This document shows, in pieces, positions 1 to 12,515 of a stretch of 64,000 nucleotides of DNA. The DNA lies in assembly GCF_032854445.1 (NCBI RefSeq), contig NC_088295.1:35868510-35932509 (forward strand), given 5' to 3'. The translations under genes and the position numbers were made by a program. Positions within the stretch are counted from its first letter, which is position 1; each line of letters starts with the position of its first letter. Origin of the DNA: Liolophura sinensis (taxonomy: Eukaryota > Mollusca > Polyplacophora > Chitonida > Chitonidae). A model generated the notes under the pieces. The model was given only the letters and a program-made list of their open reading frames with translations, did no database searches and was not told the DNA's origin.

Positions 1-62
1 TTCAACTCTTTACACATAAATATATGAATAAGACATCAGTTCAATGTCACTGTCACAAATAC

Positions 63-3000
63 CTGTTTACCAGACAATGATTTGGCCTGAGTAATTTTTC
101 TAATTTTATCTTGACCTCTCTCTCTTGATGTTAATTTTGTCAGAACAGTGCGTCTCAAAGACAATGAGACACCCCAAGGACTAAACCTACAAATTGCTAA
201 AGTATGTTGTCAAAGAAATGCTGCATTAAGCTTAAGTTCTCAACTATTAGACTTTTTTTCACACTTTACATATTAACATTCTGTCTTGTTTGGAGAACAT
301 CTTGTTGTTATTCCTTGGTTCTGTATTCAGAGCTGAAGTCCAGCTTATTGGATAAAGCCAAAAACAGAATCGAATCTCAGAGTGCTTTATCAATACATGC
401 ATACAGAACGTGAGCGGAAATTATTGTGACGAGTGTTATCTCTTGAAAAGCTTACCTTTGAATGACAGCACTGTTTAGGCCTGGTCTCATATTAACCTGA
501 GCTGAGATCTTGTTACGGCCTATAGCAGTGTTAATCAACCCATCGCTGATATCATATACATAACTGGTCTCAGGCTTCACCGTAACACCCAGCAACTGAA
601 ACACAGCAATAAAGCAACCTATGGCATAAATTTACTGATGCTGAGTACAGATACACAGGGTTTTCATTTAGAATTGGAGAAGCGGGTCAGATTCTAAAAG
701 TAGCTGGCTGAATTGAAGTAATGTCACAATTACTCAAAGTAGTTACAAGTTAAATGCAAAGTTACAACATTTGAAGTAGGTGGTGACGGGGACGGACTGC
801 TATCTGCAGCCTACTACTTGCCCTTTTTTAACACCCTGGATACATACTCAAAATCATTCCTGATTCCAAACCTAAGCTCATGCTGATAACAGACAATTCA
901 TATTGATGAAAAGAGATGCAAAATGTCATGCTGATAACATAGGCAAACTCACAAATATACACGGATGACGCAACTTTAGGGAAATTGGAATGCCAAGTTG
1001 ACTCAACTCAGTCTTAATTGTCACCAATCTAATATTTTGATGAGGAGATACTTTAATCCTTCAGTAACCCCATCATTAAATGGTTGTAAATTTTATAATC
1101 TTAAGCGTTTCATCCCTCACTTTAAATGCCAATTATCTGTAAATGACCCTACAAACAGCTATTTCTTCTTTGTAGAATCTGGGACTAAGATGTCTTAATT
1201 CCAGGTAGAATCAACAATCTACAGTGTATATAAGTACTGATTTAAGATTATCCACCTATTCCACTGGAAAGACAGTCCCTGCACTGGAATACAGTGAAGC
1301 TGTTCTCAAATGGAGTCAAACCTGGTTTGAACGACGGAGCTGTCCAGAAAGCTCTAGATTGCCACAATCAATCAATGATTTAGTCACTGTGTTTCCTGCT
1401 ACAACATACGAGGCTGTACACTCCCCAGAAACATCAACCTGAAATCAAATCACATACACAAATAATTATCTATTTGATTGGTGTTGCACTTTACTCAATA
1501 ATGTACAAAAACTTCAATTCTGAAAATGGATAGCTATCAGGTTTCGGACTGGAGGGAACCAAACGGAGCCCACGAGAATGACTATGCCTTTTAGGGTACC
1601 CCTGACAGAAGGCTGCAGCCACCCCCTCACTTACCTGTGTTTAACACCATACTCAAAATTACTTCCACCGCATCAATTTACGGCACTGCTGTATGTAGTT
1701 ATATTGCTATGATTTTTCATTAAAATTACCAACTTCGAAGGTTTACAACTATTTTTTAGGCCTACATACAGGAATTGTAGGAAAATTGGTATAAAACTTG
1801 ATTCTGTAATATACTTTACCATAATTCTGTGAATAATTTTATTTATTTATTTACTTGATTGGTGTTTTACACCACACTCGAGAACATGTCACTTTCAACC
1901 ATCCGCAGGTTGCTGGAACTCACAACGACCGCATTAGTAAGAGGCTCCTTGCCCCGCACTTGCACGTTAACCACCTCAGGAACAGGGGCCCGCTGTGAAT
2001 AATTCTGTATGTATGTATGAATGTTTAGGTTTCCACAAGGAGTCATAAGTGTGTGTACATATGGTGTGTCTTCTTGTGGCCCCCCACTGAAACATCATGC
2101 CGAAGACACCAGACATGACACCCCACACAGTCACATTATACTAACACCAGGCCATTTACTTCTGCTTCCTTGCTCTAACCTCTCAGCATCAAGCATTAAG
2201 ACATTACCAAGTACCATTATTAAAGTCTTTGGTATGAGATGACCCAGGTTTAATATCAGGTCAGATGCTCTAACCATTAATCATGAAACACAACATTAGA
2301 AATATATGTATACATGTTAAAAGTATGTGTGTATTTTTAACAACTGCTTTCAGTGAAGTTCAATCCAGTAGCCCAACTGTTAAAAGGAGAATCCTTTGGA
2401 AGCCATGATGCATCTATTTTATCATTCTAGCTCATGGAATCATTCAAATGCATCTGTAAAATGAGAAGGCAAGGGAAGGGGACAAAACAACTTGTCAGTT
2501 TTATATTAGCAAGAGTTACACATGTAAACAATAGGCTGCTTAAACATGGCATTTCTGTCATAACTGTTATGTTTAACTTTTGTTTAAATAAAACACTAAC
2601 CTCAGGCCGAGATCCTGCATTTGTGTCAACCTGGAACAGGCTTACAATTCCCTTTTTAAAATTGGTTGCAAAAACTGAATCCTGCTCTGCTGTGTACACT
2701 TTTTCCACAAAACTCTCGGTCAGTTCAAACAGGATAGGGTACTTCAGTAAACTCTGCAATTTCCTTTCCAACTCAGGCCTCAAAACACTGGTCACTTTAG
2801 CAGATGTTACCTGTAAATTGTCAGTTTAATATACATGTATAATATACATGCAATACAAGGGTATCTCAGGACAATAATACAATTACTTAACTATTGTTTA
2901 ACACCATAATGATGCTACAGTTTTTCACTTTTATGACATACACTTCTTGGACTGCCTGTAGTAAACCAAAGATACTTGGCAATTTCCGTGCATACGAAGC

Positions 3001-5072
3001 AAGTTCTCCAGTGAACTTTATATGAGGTCACGCAAGACAGCACTGTCAACAGCTTATTGCAAACAGGATCCAAGTACAATGGAAGCAGAAGTATCTTGAA
3101 TATTCCTTGTCCATGAATGGAAATGAACTCATATTTTTCATTACATTACAATAAAACCTTAAGCAGCTTATATATGCATCCACTCAATACACCTGCATGT
3201 GAAAAAAATAAACAAAAGATATTACAAGATCTCAAGACAAAACTGGATTACATTTTATAACCAACTTAAATGATGAGGAAGAAAAAGATGGCCTACAGTA
3301 ATTGTTATATTTATCATCCTCATCAAGCATATATTATAAAATCACAGAAATACAAAAATACCAGTATAGTCTATTTTCTTTCAGCCAGTCACCTATATTC
3401 AGCTCACAGTAACATCAATCATAATCGCTACCAAATTTGCCTTTAGTCAGTGACATACAACAACACAAGTTCTATGTGTGGACATGTTGGAAGTTTGAAT
3501 ACTTTTCCTAATTCATAATGTTAAAATTTATAAGCTCGGTTTCGATGGCAAAAACCCACTGCCTCGGGTGATGTCAGAATTATTCAAAAAGTTGGGTATT
3601 TGAGTTCAACATGTTTTGACGGAGGGCGACACCAGTTACCTAAACTGTTATCGACTATAAATAGCTATAAATCCTGTTACTGACACTGTCATGGTTGATA
3701 TTGTTTGCACATTTTAGTACAATATAACCTTAATAAATAAATGTTATTATTGCTCTTGTAGGATATGATCTCATGGCAGAATAGATTTAGAGATGGATGT
3801 TTGGGAATTAAAGCAATGTAGACTGGCTTTCTTACTGCACTGAGTTTGTTCTAACCACTTGTTGGTGCAGCAACTGTAAAACAAATTAATCTGTGCACCC
3901 GTTGCCCAGCATGCAACTTGCTTTTTAATAATAATGACGTCACCAGCAATGAGGTCTTTGTGTTGAAACTAAGCTTATGGAGTTTAACATCATGAATTAG
4001 AAAAAGTATCCTTCAGCTGTCTGATTTTACAGACAACTGAACATAGCTGACTCGCTAAAAGACACATACTATAGTTAACATGCAAGAACACATACCTTAA
4101 GCTTGTATAGCTGAACATCAGCATTTTGAAATATCAACTCAAGATCAATTTCTGTTGAAATGTAGAATCCAGCATCTTTACTTTTGGTCTGTTGGTTAGA
4201 ATACTGATTAAACACAATAGCTGTCTCGTAGCCGTATCTGTATGATTTTCCAAGCTCATACTTTAACCCACAGCCTGAAAAATTAAGTGAAATGCTGGCT
4301 GAGGGCTTAGACATAATATAACCACCTTAACAAAATTGTGTGGATAAATGCTTTCATTCATAGGATTATTGCACTTGCCACCATTTGAGAATTTTTGTAA
4401 CTCAAAAGATAGGAAGATTGAACTGCAACAAAATTATTCAATAATGACCATGCAGTAAACAGAATTTCCCATGCTATAATGCTTGTTTGAAGTTTGTATA
4501 TGTACATGTGTGTGTCATTCAGAGTAAAGTATATATGCATCATCAAACCAGCATTAAACTTTAAAGCAACAAATTTTGAAAAGTTATATCAATTAAATAA
4601 TGCATACATTTATGCATTAATATATGGGAATAGACTGCAACAGACAAATTAATTCTTAATCACCACGTACATAGGCCCTTAATTTATTCCAATAATTTAT
4701 AAATAACAAACTAGTACTATACACTAACGTAAAGCGCACACCAGCACTCTTTACAAATGCTTACAACACAAAGTATCCTTCATAAACTTTGACAGTTGGC
4801 CGTAAAAGTATTATTGCAATAAGTAATGGCCTGAATATTCAGTAAGTTTGAGCTTGCAGTGTATACAACAAAAATTACTGCCCTCATGCACTTAGGATAA
4901 GCCTTGTTACTGTTACTGTTACACGGATCAGGCTATTCACGCATATGAGTAGTAGTAGAATTCTCAAGAAATTTGTTGACACACTTGTGTCAAAATACTT
5001 ACAATGAGATACAAGAGTTAAGCTGAGAAGAGTTGGTAGTACTATACAGAGCAGATCCATGGTTGAAGGCAT
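63..5072 (-). CDS. MTTP: Microsomal triglyceride transfer protein large subunit (5' six exons, runs off left edge)
   Basis: MTTP loads lipid onto apolipoprotein B-type particles in the ER lumen, as a dimer with protein disulfide isomerase. Exons read on the minus strand: 5072-5003, 4274-4096, 2810-2601, 1438-1322, 595-456 and 117-63, with phases 1,0,0,0,2,0, giving 771 nt (257 codons). Exon 1 encodes a signal peptide (MPSTMDLLCIVLPTLLSL...); a second Met at 5060 is an alternative start. Later segments follow the N-terminal lipovitellin-like beta-barrel of MTTP as remembered: GYETAIVF, DAGFYISTEIDLEL, NFKKGIVSLFQ, VDVSGECTASY, and SLSGKQ at the edge. Family members run near 890 aa, so about 70% lies outside. 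The acceptor of the 55-bp exon (AG at 118-119) has a poor pyrimidine tract and is the weakest junction. Vitellogenin and apolipophorin are relatives, but the spacing and SGKQ segment fit MTTP best. Confidence 0.85.
1838..1998 (-). mobile_element. tRNA-derived SINE, family 1, internally deleted
   Basis: TTATTTATTTACTTGATTGG then TGTTTTACACCACACTCGAG, then CAACCATCCGCAGGTTGCTG and CGACCGCATTAGTAAGAGGC. The middle of the element is missing. In an intron of MTTP. Confidence 0.82.
2005..2280 (-). mobile_element. SINE family 2, head variant a, reverse copy
   Basis: Reverse of the 9278 type: GTGGCCCCCCACTGAAACAT, CCAGACATGACACCCCACAC and TAAAGTCTTTGGTATGAG, ending at the head GATGCTCTAACCATTA. In an intron of MTTP. 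Confidence 0.7.
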
Positions 5073-5898
5073 GTGTGTTTTCCCCTGAGTGCCAGCTCAC
5101 ACTAACACTACTTCCAGTCCCACAGCCCATGTGCAGAAGGAAGCCCACTGAGCCAGTATACAAAGTCCACAGCCACATGTTGTCAAAGTCCACCACTGAA
5201 CACATCAACGTCAATGTAACTTGATAAGACAATCTACCCCCATCCAATGGTCGGTCCGATCGTGTTGCTGTCACCTTGACAATACACTCCACCAAACGCT
5301 CTCTGCGTCGACGCAAAGCAAATGAAGGTAGCATTCAACTGTCATAAATTATAAATAACCAAAACGCTAGAGCATACTGGAAACGGGCGGAGTGTGAAGA
5401 AGTTAACATGTGAACATGCTGCAACTGGATCTCGTCCTTTTCTTTTGCTTTGGTACCAAATTCAGAATATTCTTTGCCATGTGCTCTTTCCACTTCCAGT
5501 CTGCTCCCTTAAATACCGACAATAAAGATAAAGCCACCTATTAACAAACACTGCATTCATGTACAGCAAGATTAACAAGTAGGTGTGCATCAGAGTTGAG
5601 GAAAGTAGCAGCATTAGCAGACGACACAAATCTCGCCGACAACGAGATTCAATATGTCAGCCTCCAGCCAGTCACATTGTTTTATATTTGGATAACAGCT
5701 TATTGTCTGTTGTTGTCCTGAAAGGGCTATATTGGATATGTATTTTATTGAATAATGAAAGTGCTTCACGCTTTACAAAAGAAACGGCCTATTTTGATGC
5801 TTTTCATTGGAAGAGGGTAAAGTTTTTGACAACTGTCACAGAATTCAGCACTGTTCAACAACAACACGGGCTACAGAAGTTACACGACTATCACAATT
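5073..5898. promoter_or_regulatory. Shared upstream region between MTTP and TRMT10A (head-to-head)
   Basis: The start codons of MTTP (minus) and TRMT10A (plus) lie 826 bp apart and point away from each other, so both promoters and 5' UTRs must sit here unless far upstream exons exist. I see no TATA box placed convincingly and no CpG-dense core. The open frame at 5583-5960 is out of frame with TRMT10A and resembles nothing I know. The bidirectional promoter is an inference from layout only. Confidence 0.45.
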
Positions 5899-8800
5899 AT
5901 GGATTGTACCTCTGGAGAACAGGTGTCAGAGGGTCAGGCGGAAGAGGGGAACTCAGCTGAAACACCAATTTCTAAAAATCAATTAAAACGTCTGAGAAAA
6001 CAAAAAAAATGGCTGGAATCAAAGGGCGAAAAAAGGTGAACATAAAACTTTAGATAGGGCCGGAAAAGTATATTTTATGTTTCCGGGAACATGGGTTTAA
6101 AACATTAGGGCAGGTAGGCAAGACTTTTTAAATTTTTGTTTTACATCACAGTGGGAGGCTAACTGACGAAGGAACTCGCCAATAACTTTCTTCTTTAAAG
6201 TAATGTAGGAAAATATCCTAAACCCTTCAAGATTGTCATGTGAACAGAATGTATTTTACTTGTTTTTTATCGTTTAGAATTTGGCTAACATAGCGGAAGT
6301 CATTTCCATATTATTTTAAAACTTCCTTGTAAGCTGGCGCCTTACATGTGACTTTGTTGAGGAATTTATTAGGGTAACGTACATGAAATAAAGAATTGAG
6401 AGGGAACAAAATTGTGTACAATTTGATTTATATAGATAATATTGTATATTCTCTTAGGCATACAAGCACAGTTGTCAATAAGTACTCTAATACATGTAAT
6501 GCAGAAAGTTGACTTGTCCAAAGGAACACGTTAGATAACACCAGTGTCTGAGTCCTATCCAAAGGTCTAACTCAATTGCAATTGACAATAGAAAATTGTC
6601 ACATAAAAAAAAATTTAAAAACAATTAGAATCGGGAGGATAAAAAATGGTTGGCTGGGTGACCGGAAACTTGAGCCTAGCTCAAGCTACATGTACATGTG
6701 GAACATCACGTGGAAAATTTAACTCCTTGTATCTGGTTCCCTAATGTGTAGATATGTCAAAATCTGCATTGATTGGTAAACCATCTTTTTATAATCTATC
6801 CATCTGGTAAAACTTGTTAACCAAAGAAGAGATCAGTTGGGTACCTAATGACCACCAATAACTGAAACAGATTCAGAAAGGCCTTTTCACCCATCCTGTC
6901 ACTTGTGTCTTCCTTTCTAGACCTACATAGAGTTGGTACTATAGGACAGCCTGGTGATTCAGTAAAAACAAATCATTTGTTTATCTCTCCCTAGCAAAGT
7001 CCATAGCATTTTTGGTGTCACCAAAAAGTTGCCAAAATTTTCTAGAAGCTAATTCATTGGTGATGCATTTCTTAAGCTTGCTTTGAAAACAGAGTGTTTT
7101 CCCCCTTATTAGCATGGGGAATCCACTGGTTGTTATGGCTGCCCTATGTATCTCTTTGTATCTCTTGGCTTGACCACAGCTAATACTCGAACCAGTTTTA
7201 TCATAGTACTCTTCTTGGGCTGATCTCTGACATTTATCTCTGACTGAGAACGCATATATTGTAACTAGCCATTTGTAAGAAGATTATAGATTCAAACCTG
7301 CACAGACAACATAGTTATTCTAGTGAACCTGACAATTCAGTTGAATGGCATATCTGTAAATATATTTTATTACATGATATTATATGACCTGTTTTGGGAA
7401 GACTTACCAGGACTAAGACACTTAATCCTCATTGCAACAACCACTTGGGTTTTCTTTCAGAGGAGATTTATGGTACTGCTGGGCATTGATGCTGATGACA
7501 AAGATGTTTGAGATTTTTACTCATCTTGCAAATGAATGATAATATTAAAAATATATGATGTCAGCTGTCCAATGTGGATTTTGCTTTATGTAACCAAATG
7601 GCCTGCTGTTTTTTTAGGAAGAAGGAAAAAGAAAAACGAAAAAGAAAGATTGCTGAGGCGAGAGCGAGAGGGGAATCACTTGGTCCAACAAGGAAATCAT
7701 TGAAGGAAAACAGCATGAAGAATTCTGCTTGTAAAATCAGGGTGGTGATTGACTGTTCATTTGACAAGTACATGAATGATAAGGTATTTAGTCTTTTTAT
7801 TAAGTTTTAGTACATGTAGTTTATGCTCAGGTGTAAAGGTAGAGAATTATACTGACCTTTTAATATTATTATGGATAAACCTCAATTGACTGGTGGTCTC
7901 GAATATTTCTCATACACAACAGCAGTAAGTGTCATGGGTAATGAAAGCTTGATATCCTGGAGTAAAATATCAAGCTTTACAAGTAACAGAACAACTTTTC
8001 CACATCACACAGACTGTGTACAGACAATATGTGTGCTGTATAGGTAGAAGAGATTGCGTCTCAAACAAACTTCATGTAATGTCACCTATACGTCACCCCA
8101 ATGAGCACTGTCAGCAGAAAGAACAGTAATTTTTGGACAATTTCTAAAATTCGTTGTTTATTTTGAGTGTCAAAATTTCAATTAAGAACCTGAGATGAAT
8201 GTTCAGAGGGCAATCATTATCTCCCTTTAGTATAATATACCGTGTACACGTGTTAAGAAAACGATAAAGGTCTTGTTGTGATGTTGTTATACTGTGCCAC
8301 ATCAATTTGTTATACTTTGGTACTTGCATACACAAACTCATGTCATCTCCAGGTGTGGTTTTGACTTAGTGGGCCTGACCTTTGACACATAAGCTTACAT
8401 ACATTGAGTGCACCGGTCTGTTTGCTTTTCAGGACACCATGAAGCTTGTGAAACAAATCCAACATTGTTACTCTGTCAACAGACGCTCTGCTAATCCTTT
8501 ACAGGTGGGTCAGATGTCTTAGAGACAGGCAGTTCTGCCTGCCTTTATTTTTCAACAATTCTGTCTACAGAAGACAACATTACAAGGTAACATTATGGAA
8601 TTTTTGATTGCTGGAAATTCATGTTCTCCAGAACTCAAGACATTTCAGGGATGAAAGATGAGAAAACATGTTCTTCTCATTGAGTTTCATGTTTTCTCTT
8701 TATTTTACATTTTTCAGTTTTATTTGTGCTGCTCTGATGGAAAAACCAAAGAGAGACTTGATAGGATTGGAGATTATAAAAACTGGGATGTGAGTTACCA

Positions 8801-11133
8801 TGCCTGCATGCATTTATACTAACTGGTGCTGAGATCTTTCACAATCGTTCTGTATACTTTTGATCCAAATATTTATTCAGGAAAGTTTATTTGTGAGCTG
8901 AGTAGATCAATGTTTGGTATATTACATTTCCTTGTAGATCAGTAATCATGACCTCTTTGATATTTGATATTTTATGAACAATGTGTAAATAAATATATAA
9001 ATATAATAAATGCTATAAAATATTATTTTTAGTGCTGAAACTTACATTTTTCAGGTAGGATATTATCCTACCTTCCAAACAAGCATTAAGATCAGTCAGT
9101 GGTAGTCACTTTTTTTAATTCAGTCAGTTGGGGCCTCCGTGGCTCAGTCGGTTAAAGCGCTAGCGCAGCGTAATGACCCAGGAGTCTCTCACCAGAGAGT
9201 TACAGAGAGTTTCAGCTGAACCTAACCTAAACCATATTTAATATTCTATATCAATTCATCCACCATATAATACAATATGGACAGCTTCAGTGGCCTCATG
9301 GTTAAGAGTGTCGGCCTCAAAGTAGGAAGACCCCGGGATCAAATCTGAGTTGGGTCACACCAAAGGCTTTAAAAATGGTACATGTACTTGCTGCTGCCTT
9401 GCTCGGTGCAAAGCACTAAGAGTTTAGAGCAAGGACATATGACTGGTTGGCCAGGTGTCAGTATTATGTGACTGTGTGTGGTGTCATGTCTGGTGTCTGC
9501 CACATGCAGACGCGCTATATGTCTGAGTGACTCCTTTGAGCCTGAGTATAAGCTGCATGACTCCTCATTCTATACTTAAGTACAATGTTACACCCCAAGC
9601 ATACATTCATACATATAATACAGTATTCCTGCTGTATTTTGGTAGGTAAATTTCAGAGATGATCCATTATGGGATGTGTTTGAGCGAGAAGAAATAGTGT
9701 ACCTGACCAGTGATTCACCTAATGTCCTTACAGAACTGCAGCCTGACAAAGCGTACATCGTTGGCGGTCTGGTGGACCACAATCATGAAAAGGTGAGATA
9801 AGCTGGTTAGTCTTCTACTCCCACTGACTCTTTCAGTGGCATTTTATCAGGAAGTTTGTCATCCACTACTCAGTCTTCTGTGCACTGAGTTACAGCTGAT
9901 CAAGATTGTTTGAGTTGAAATAACCTGTAGCAATAAATGTAGCATATTGAAGTATGCGCATTCAAACAAGTATAAAAATATGACTTTGTAGACTGACACA
10001 TGTATTTTCACGTTGTCACGTATTGAGAATGAAATCAAATAGATTGGGGGTCTCACTGCTTGAGTTGAAACTGGTTCTGCTGAAAGACCAGTGGTGTATA
10101 GCTACGTGTAATACGTATGATAGACTCCACTGTAGCATTATATTTAACTTTATAACTTCCCATTAATTTCAAGAGAAATTTGTTATAAAGCTACATGTGT
10201 GTGTACTTTAGGTATAAGATTGTGCCTTCTGAACATCTTTCTACCTCATGTCCCTAATCAGACCTAACCCTTATGATTTAATGATCATGTGTGTGTATAG
10301 ATGTGATGCTGATCTGTGTGGAACCTTTGCTCTCTCTATCAAATAAAGCATTTCTTCTCTTCACACCTATGGTTGTGAGGCTTGAACCAGACCTTGTGAA
10401 GTTTGGCAGGTACGTGATGAAGGCTGCCACTCCGGCCTCTCCAGCTCCTCTACAATAAAAAAACTCACCCTCAGCTCCAATTTGAAAAATTTTGAGCGTA
10501 GTGCTTAACACCAATCACATAAAATAAATAACTAAGCTAAAATGTGTAACTAAGCTTTCTTTTGTCTTAGGGCCTGTGTCATCGCTTAGCAGAGGAGAAG
10601 TCTGTCAGCCATGCCCAGTTACCCATTGGGGATTATGTCAAACTTAACAGCAGGAAGGTCCTCACAGTTAACCATGGTAGGCTGCACTGTAACCCAAGAC
10701 AGACATTCTCAGTGGTTTACTGCTTCATTTTAATCTTTGCATCATATATTATCAACGTCATCATATATGTGTATGTATCTGCATTCTTTCCAAAATGTCT
10801 TGGATGCAGTGTTAACCAATTATCAAATCAAATTAAACTTTTGTAAGCAAGTACAATGGCAATGAAAACAAAGCTGTAAAATTTACATATTGCTTTTTCT
10901 TTTCAGTTTTTGAAATCTTGCTTCGATACACAGAGACAGGGAATTGGGAAAATGCCTTCTATCAAGTTATACCTCAAAGGAAGACTGTGAAACTAGAGGT
11001 AGAAAAGAACACTGAACCTTCTGACTGTATTGAGAGTGAGGAATCAGAGGATATCATCAAGTGCGATAAAAATGTTCAGGATATTCGTGAAGAAAATGAA
11101 GACAGTAAACCAAAAAGTGAAACCACCCTGTAA
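5899..11133 (+). CDS. TRMT10A: tRNA (guanine(9)-N1)-methyltransferase, TRMT10A type
   Basis: A SPOUT-fold enzyme that methylates N1 of G9 in tRNAs using S-adenosylmethionine. Exons: 5899-6035, 7618-7783, 8433-8504, 8718-8789, 9646-9792, 10571-10676 and 10907-11133, phases 2,0,0,0,0,1; 927 nt, 308 aa. The N-terminus has the basic stretch [20 protein letters not shown] and a second basic coiled region ([17 protein letters not shown]). The SPOUT domain starts at [25 protein letters not shown] and [14 protein letters not shown] follow; the Asp of GLVDHN, residue 193 here, is the proposed catalytic Asp (D210 in human as I recall). [25 protein letters not shown] completes the cofactor-binding knot in the usual way. 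The C-terminus is acidic ([13 protein letters not shown]). TRMT10A is about 339 aa in human. TRMT10B is possible, but the neighbours favour 10A. A 28-bp minisatellite begins right after the stop. Confidence 0.93.
9127..9222 (+). mobile_element. 5' fragment of SINE family 1
   Basis: GGGGCCTCCGTGGCTCAGTC then GGTTAAAGCGCTAGCGCAGC and GTAATGACCCAGGAGTCTCT; only the tRNA-like head is present. In intron 4 of TRMT10A. Confidence 0.85.
9278..9612 (+). mobile_element. SINE family 2, head variant a
   Basis: The head AGCTTCAGTGGCCTCATGGT TAAGAG is tRNA-like, with GACCCCGGGATCAAATCTG as B box. The body has GGGTCACACCAAAGGCTTTA and the end TAAGTACAATGTTACACCCC AAGC, as in the other family 2 copies. Ends 34 bp before exon 5 of TRMT10A. 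Confidence 0.78.
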
Positions 11134-11665
11134 ATGAAAACAGTGGAGGGGATCTCTGACAGTGAGAATAGTGGAGAGGATCTCTGATGGTGAGAATTAG
11201 TGGAGGGGATCTCTGAGGGTGAGAATAGCGGATGGGATCTCTGATGGTGAAAATAGTGGATGGGATCTCTGATGGTGAAAATAGTGAAGGGAGATCTCTG
11301 ACAGTAAGAACAGTGAAAGACATCTCTGTCAGTGATGCTGCAGATGGGATCTCTGACAGGGAGAACAGTGAAGGAGATCTCTGACGGTGAAAACCGTGGG
11401 TGGGACATCTGACAGTGAAAACAGTGGAGAGGATCTGTGACAGTGAGAACGGCGAAGGCGATCGCTGACAGTGAGAACATTGAAGGAGATCACTTTAAGT
11501 GAGACCAGTGAAGGAGATCTCTGACACTGAGAACAGTGGAGAGGGTCTCTGGCAGTAAGAACAATGAATTAGATCTCTGACAGTGAAACCAGTGGAGAAG
11601 ATTTCTAGCAGAATAGTCAAGGGAGAATAGTGGAGAGGATCACTGGCAATCAGAACAGTGGATAT
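11134..11665 (+). repeat. 28-bp minisatellite in the presumed TRMT10A 3' UTR
   Basis: About 17 degenerate head-to-tail copies of a 28-bp unit with consensus near GATCTCTGACAGTGAGAACA then GTGGAGAG. The array starts within a few bases of the TRMT10A stop codon, so it is probably transcribed in the 3' UTR. Because 28 is not a multiple of 3, each copy shifts frame and stop codons recur on the sense strand. Confidence 0.9.
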
Positions 11666-12097
11666 GAAGCCTTAGGGTGCAAATAGTGGCATTGTGTCAG
11701 TGGTTTTGTATGTTGATAAGCTGAGAGTGTGATGCTGGCTGAAGTGTGCACTCAGTGTATGTACAATACCTGAAATTCAGCTTGGCCACACCTGGCCTAA
11801 ATATATCACACTACATCCAGTCAACCACTAGGCTACATCCCTTGAGCACTATCAGCACGGTATTACTGACAAGAACTGACATTTGAAATTATTAAAGCAA
11901 GCATCACCCAATAAACCACTACAAACCATATTGTAAAGTACCTTTATATTTGGCTTTAATCGTTTTTTCACAGAAACACCCATTTTTCAACAGTGTCATT
12001 CATATGAACTTTACTAATGTATATTTCTGGATAACAAGCCTATTCAAAGAACAAACTAGCTGTCCTAGCATTACTAGCATGGTACAAAAATCCACTG

Positions 12098-12158
12098 CCT
12101 GTCAGCAACCTTTGGATGGTCGTGGGTTTCCCCCTTGATTCTGGTTTCCTCACCATAA
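12098..12158 (+). mobile_element. Internal fragment of SINE family 1 fused to SINE family 2
   Basis: GTCAGCAACCTTTGGATGGT CGTGGGTTTCCCCC and TTTCCTCACCATAA match the family 1 body and stop exactly where the family 2 element begins, a nested or chimeric insertion. Confidence 0.75.
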
Positions 12159-12515
12159 GTTGGTAGAGCGTCCGCTTCGGGACCGGTAGATCCGGGATCA
12201 ATCCTTGATCGAGTCACACCTAAGACTTTAAAAGAGGAAGTTGTAACTTCCTCGCTTGGCGTTCAGCATGAAGGGGATAGTGCAACGACTGGTTGACCCG
12301 TATCAGTATAATGGCTCGGGCGGGGCGGCTTGCTTGCCTTCGGTAAGTCGTCTCAGTGAGGCAGCACTAAATAAAAGAGCGGTGGAAATCCGTCCTGCAA
12401 CAAGGAGGCACATTACACGTACATGCACGTACATGCACCCTAATGATTCCTTCGTCGTCGTTTTATGACTGAAAAATTGTTGAGAACGACGTTAAACCCC
12501 AAGCACTCACTCCTC
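12159..12515 (+). mobile_element. SINE family 2, head variant b
   Basis: The head GTTGGTAGAGCGTCCGCTTC GGGACC is tRNA-like. The body has GAAGTTGTAACTTCCTCGCT TGGCG and CGTCCTGCAACAAGGAGGCA, and the tail GACGTTAAACCCCAAGCACT. Downstream of TRMT10A. Confidence 0.85.

Noticed and set aside
11057-11480. Minus-strand frames of 88-134 codons
   Set aside because: Antisense to the TRMT10A last exon and its 28-bp array; periodic low-complexity translation.
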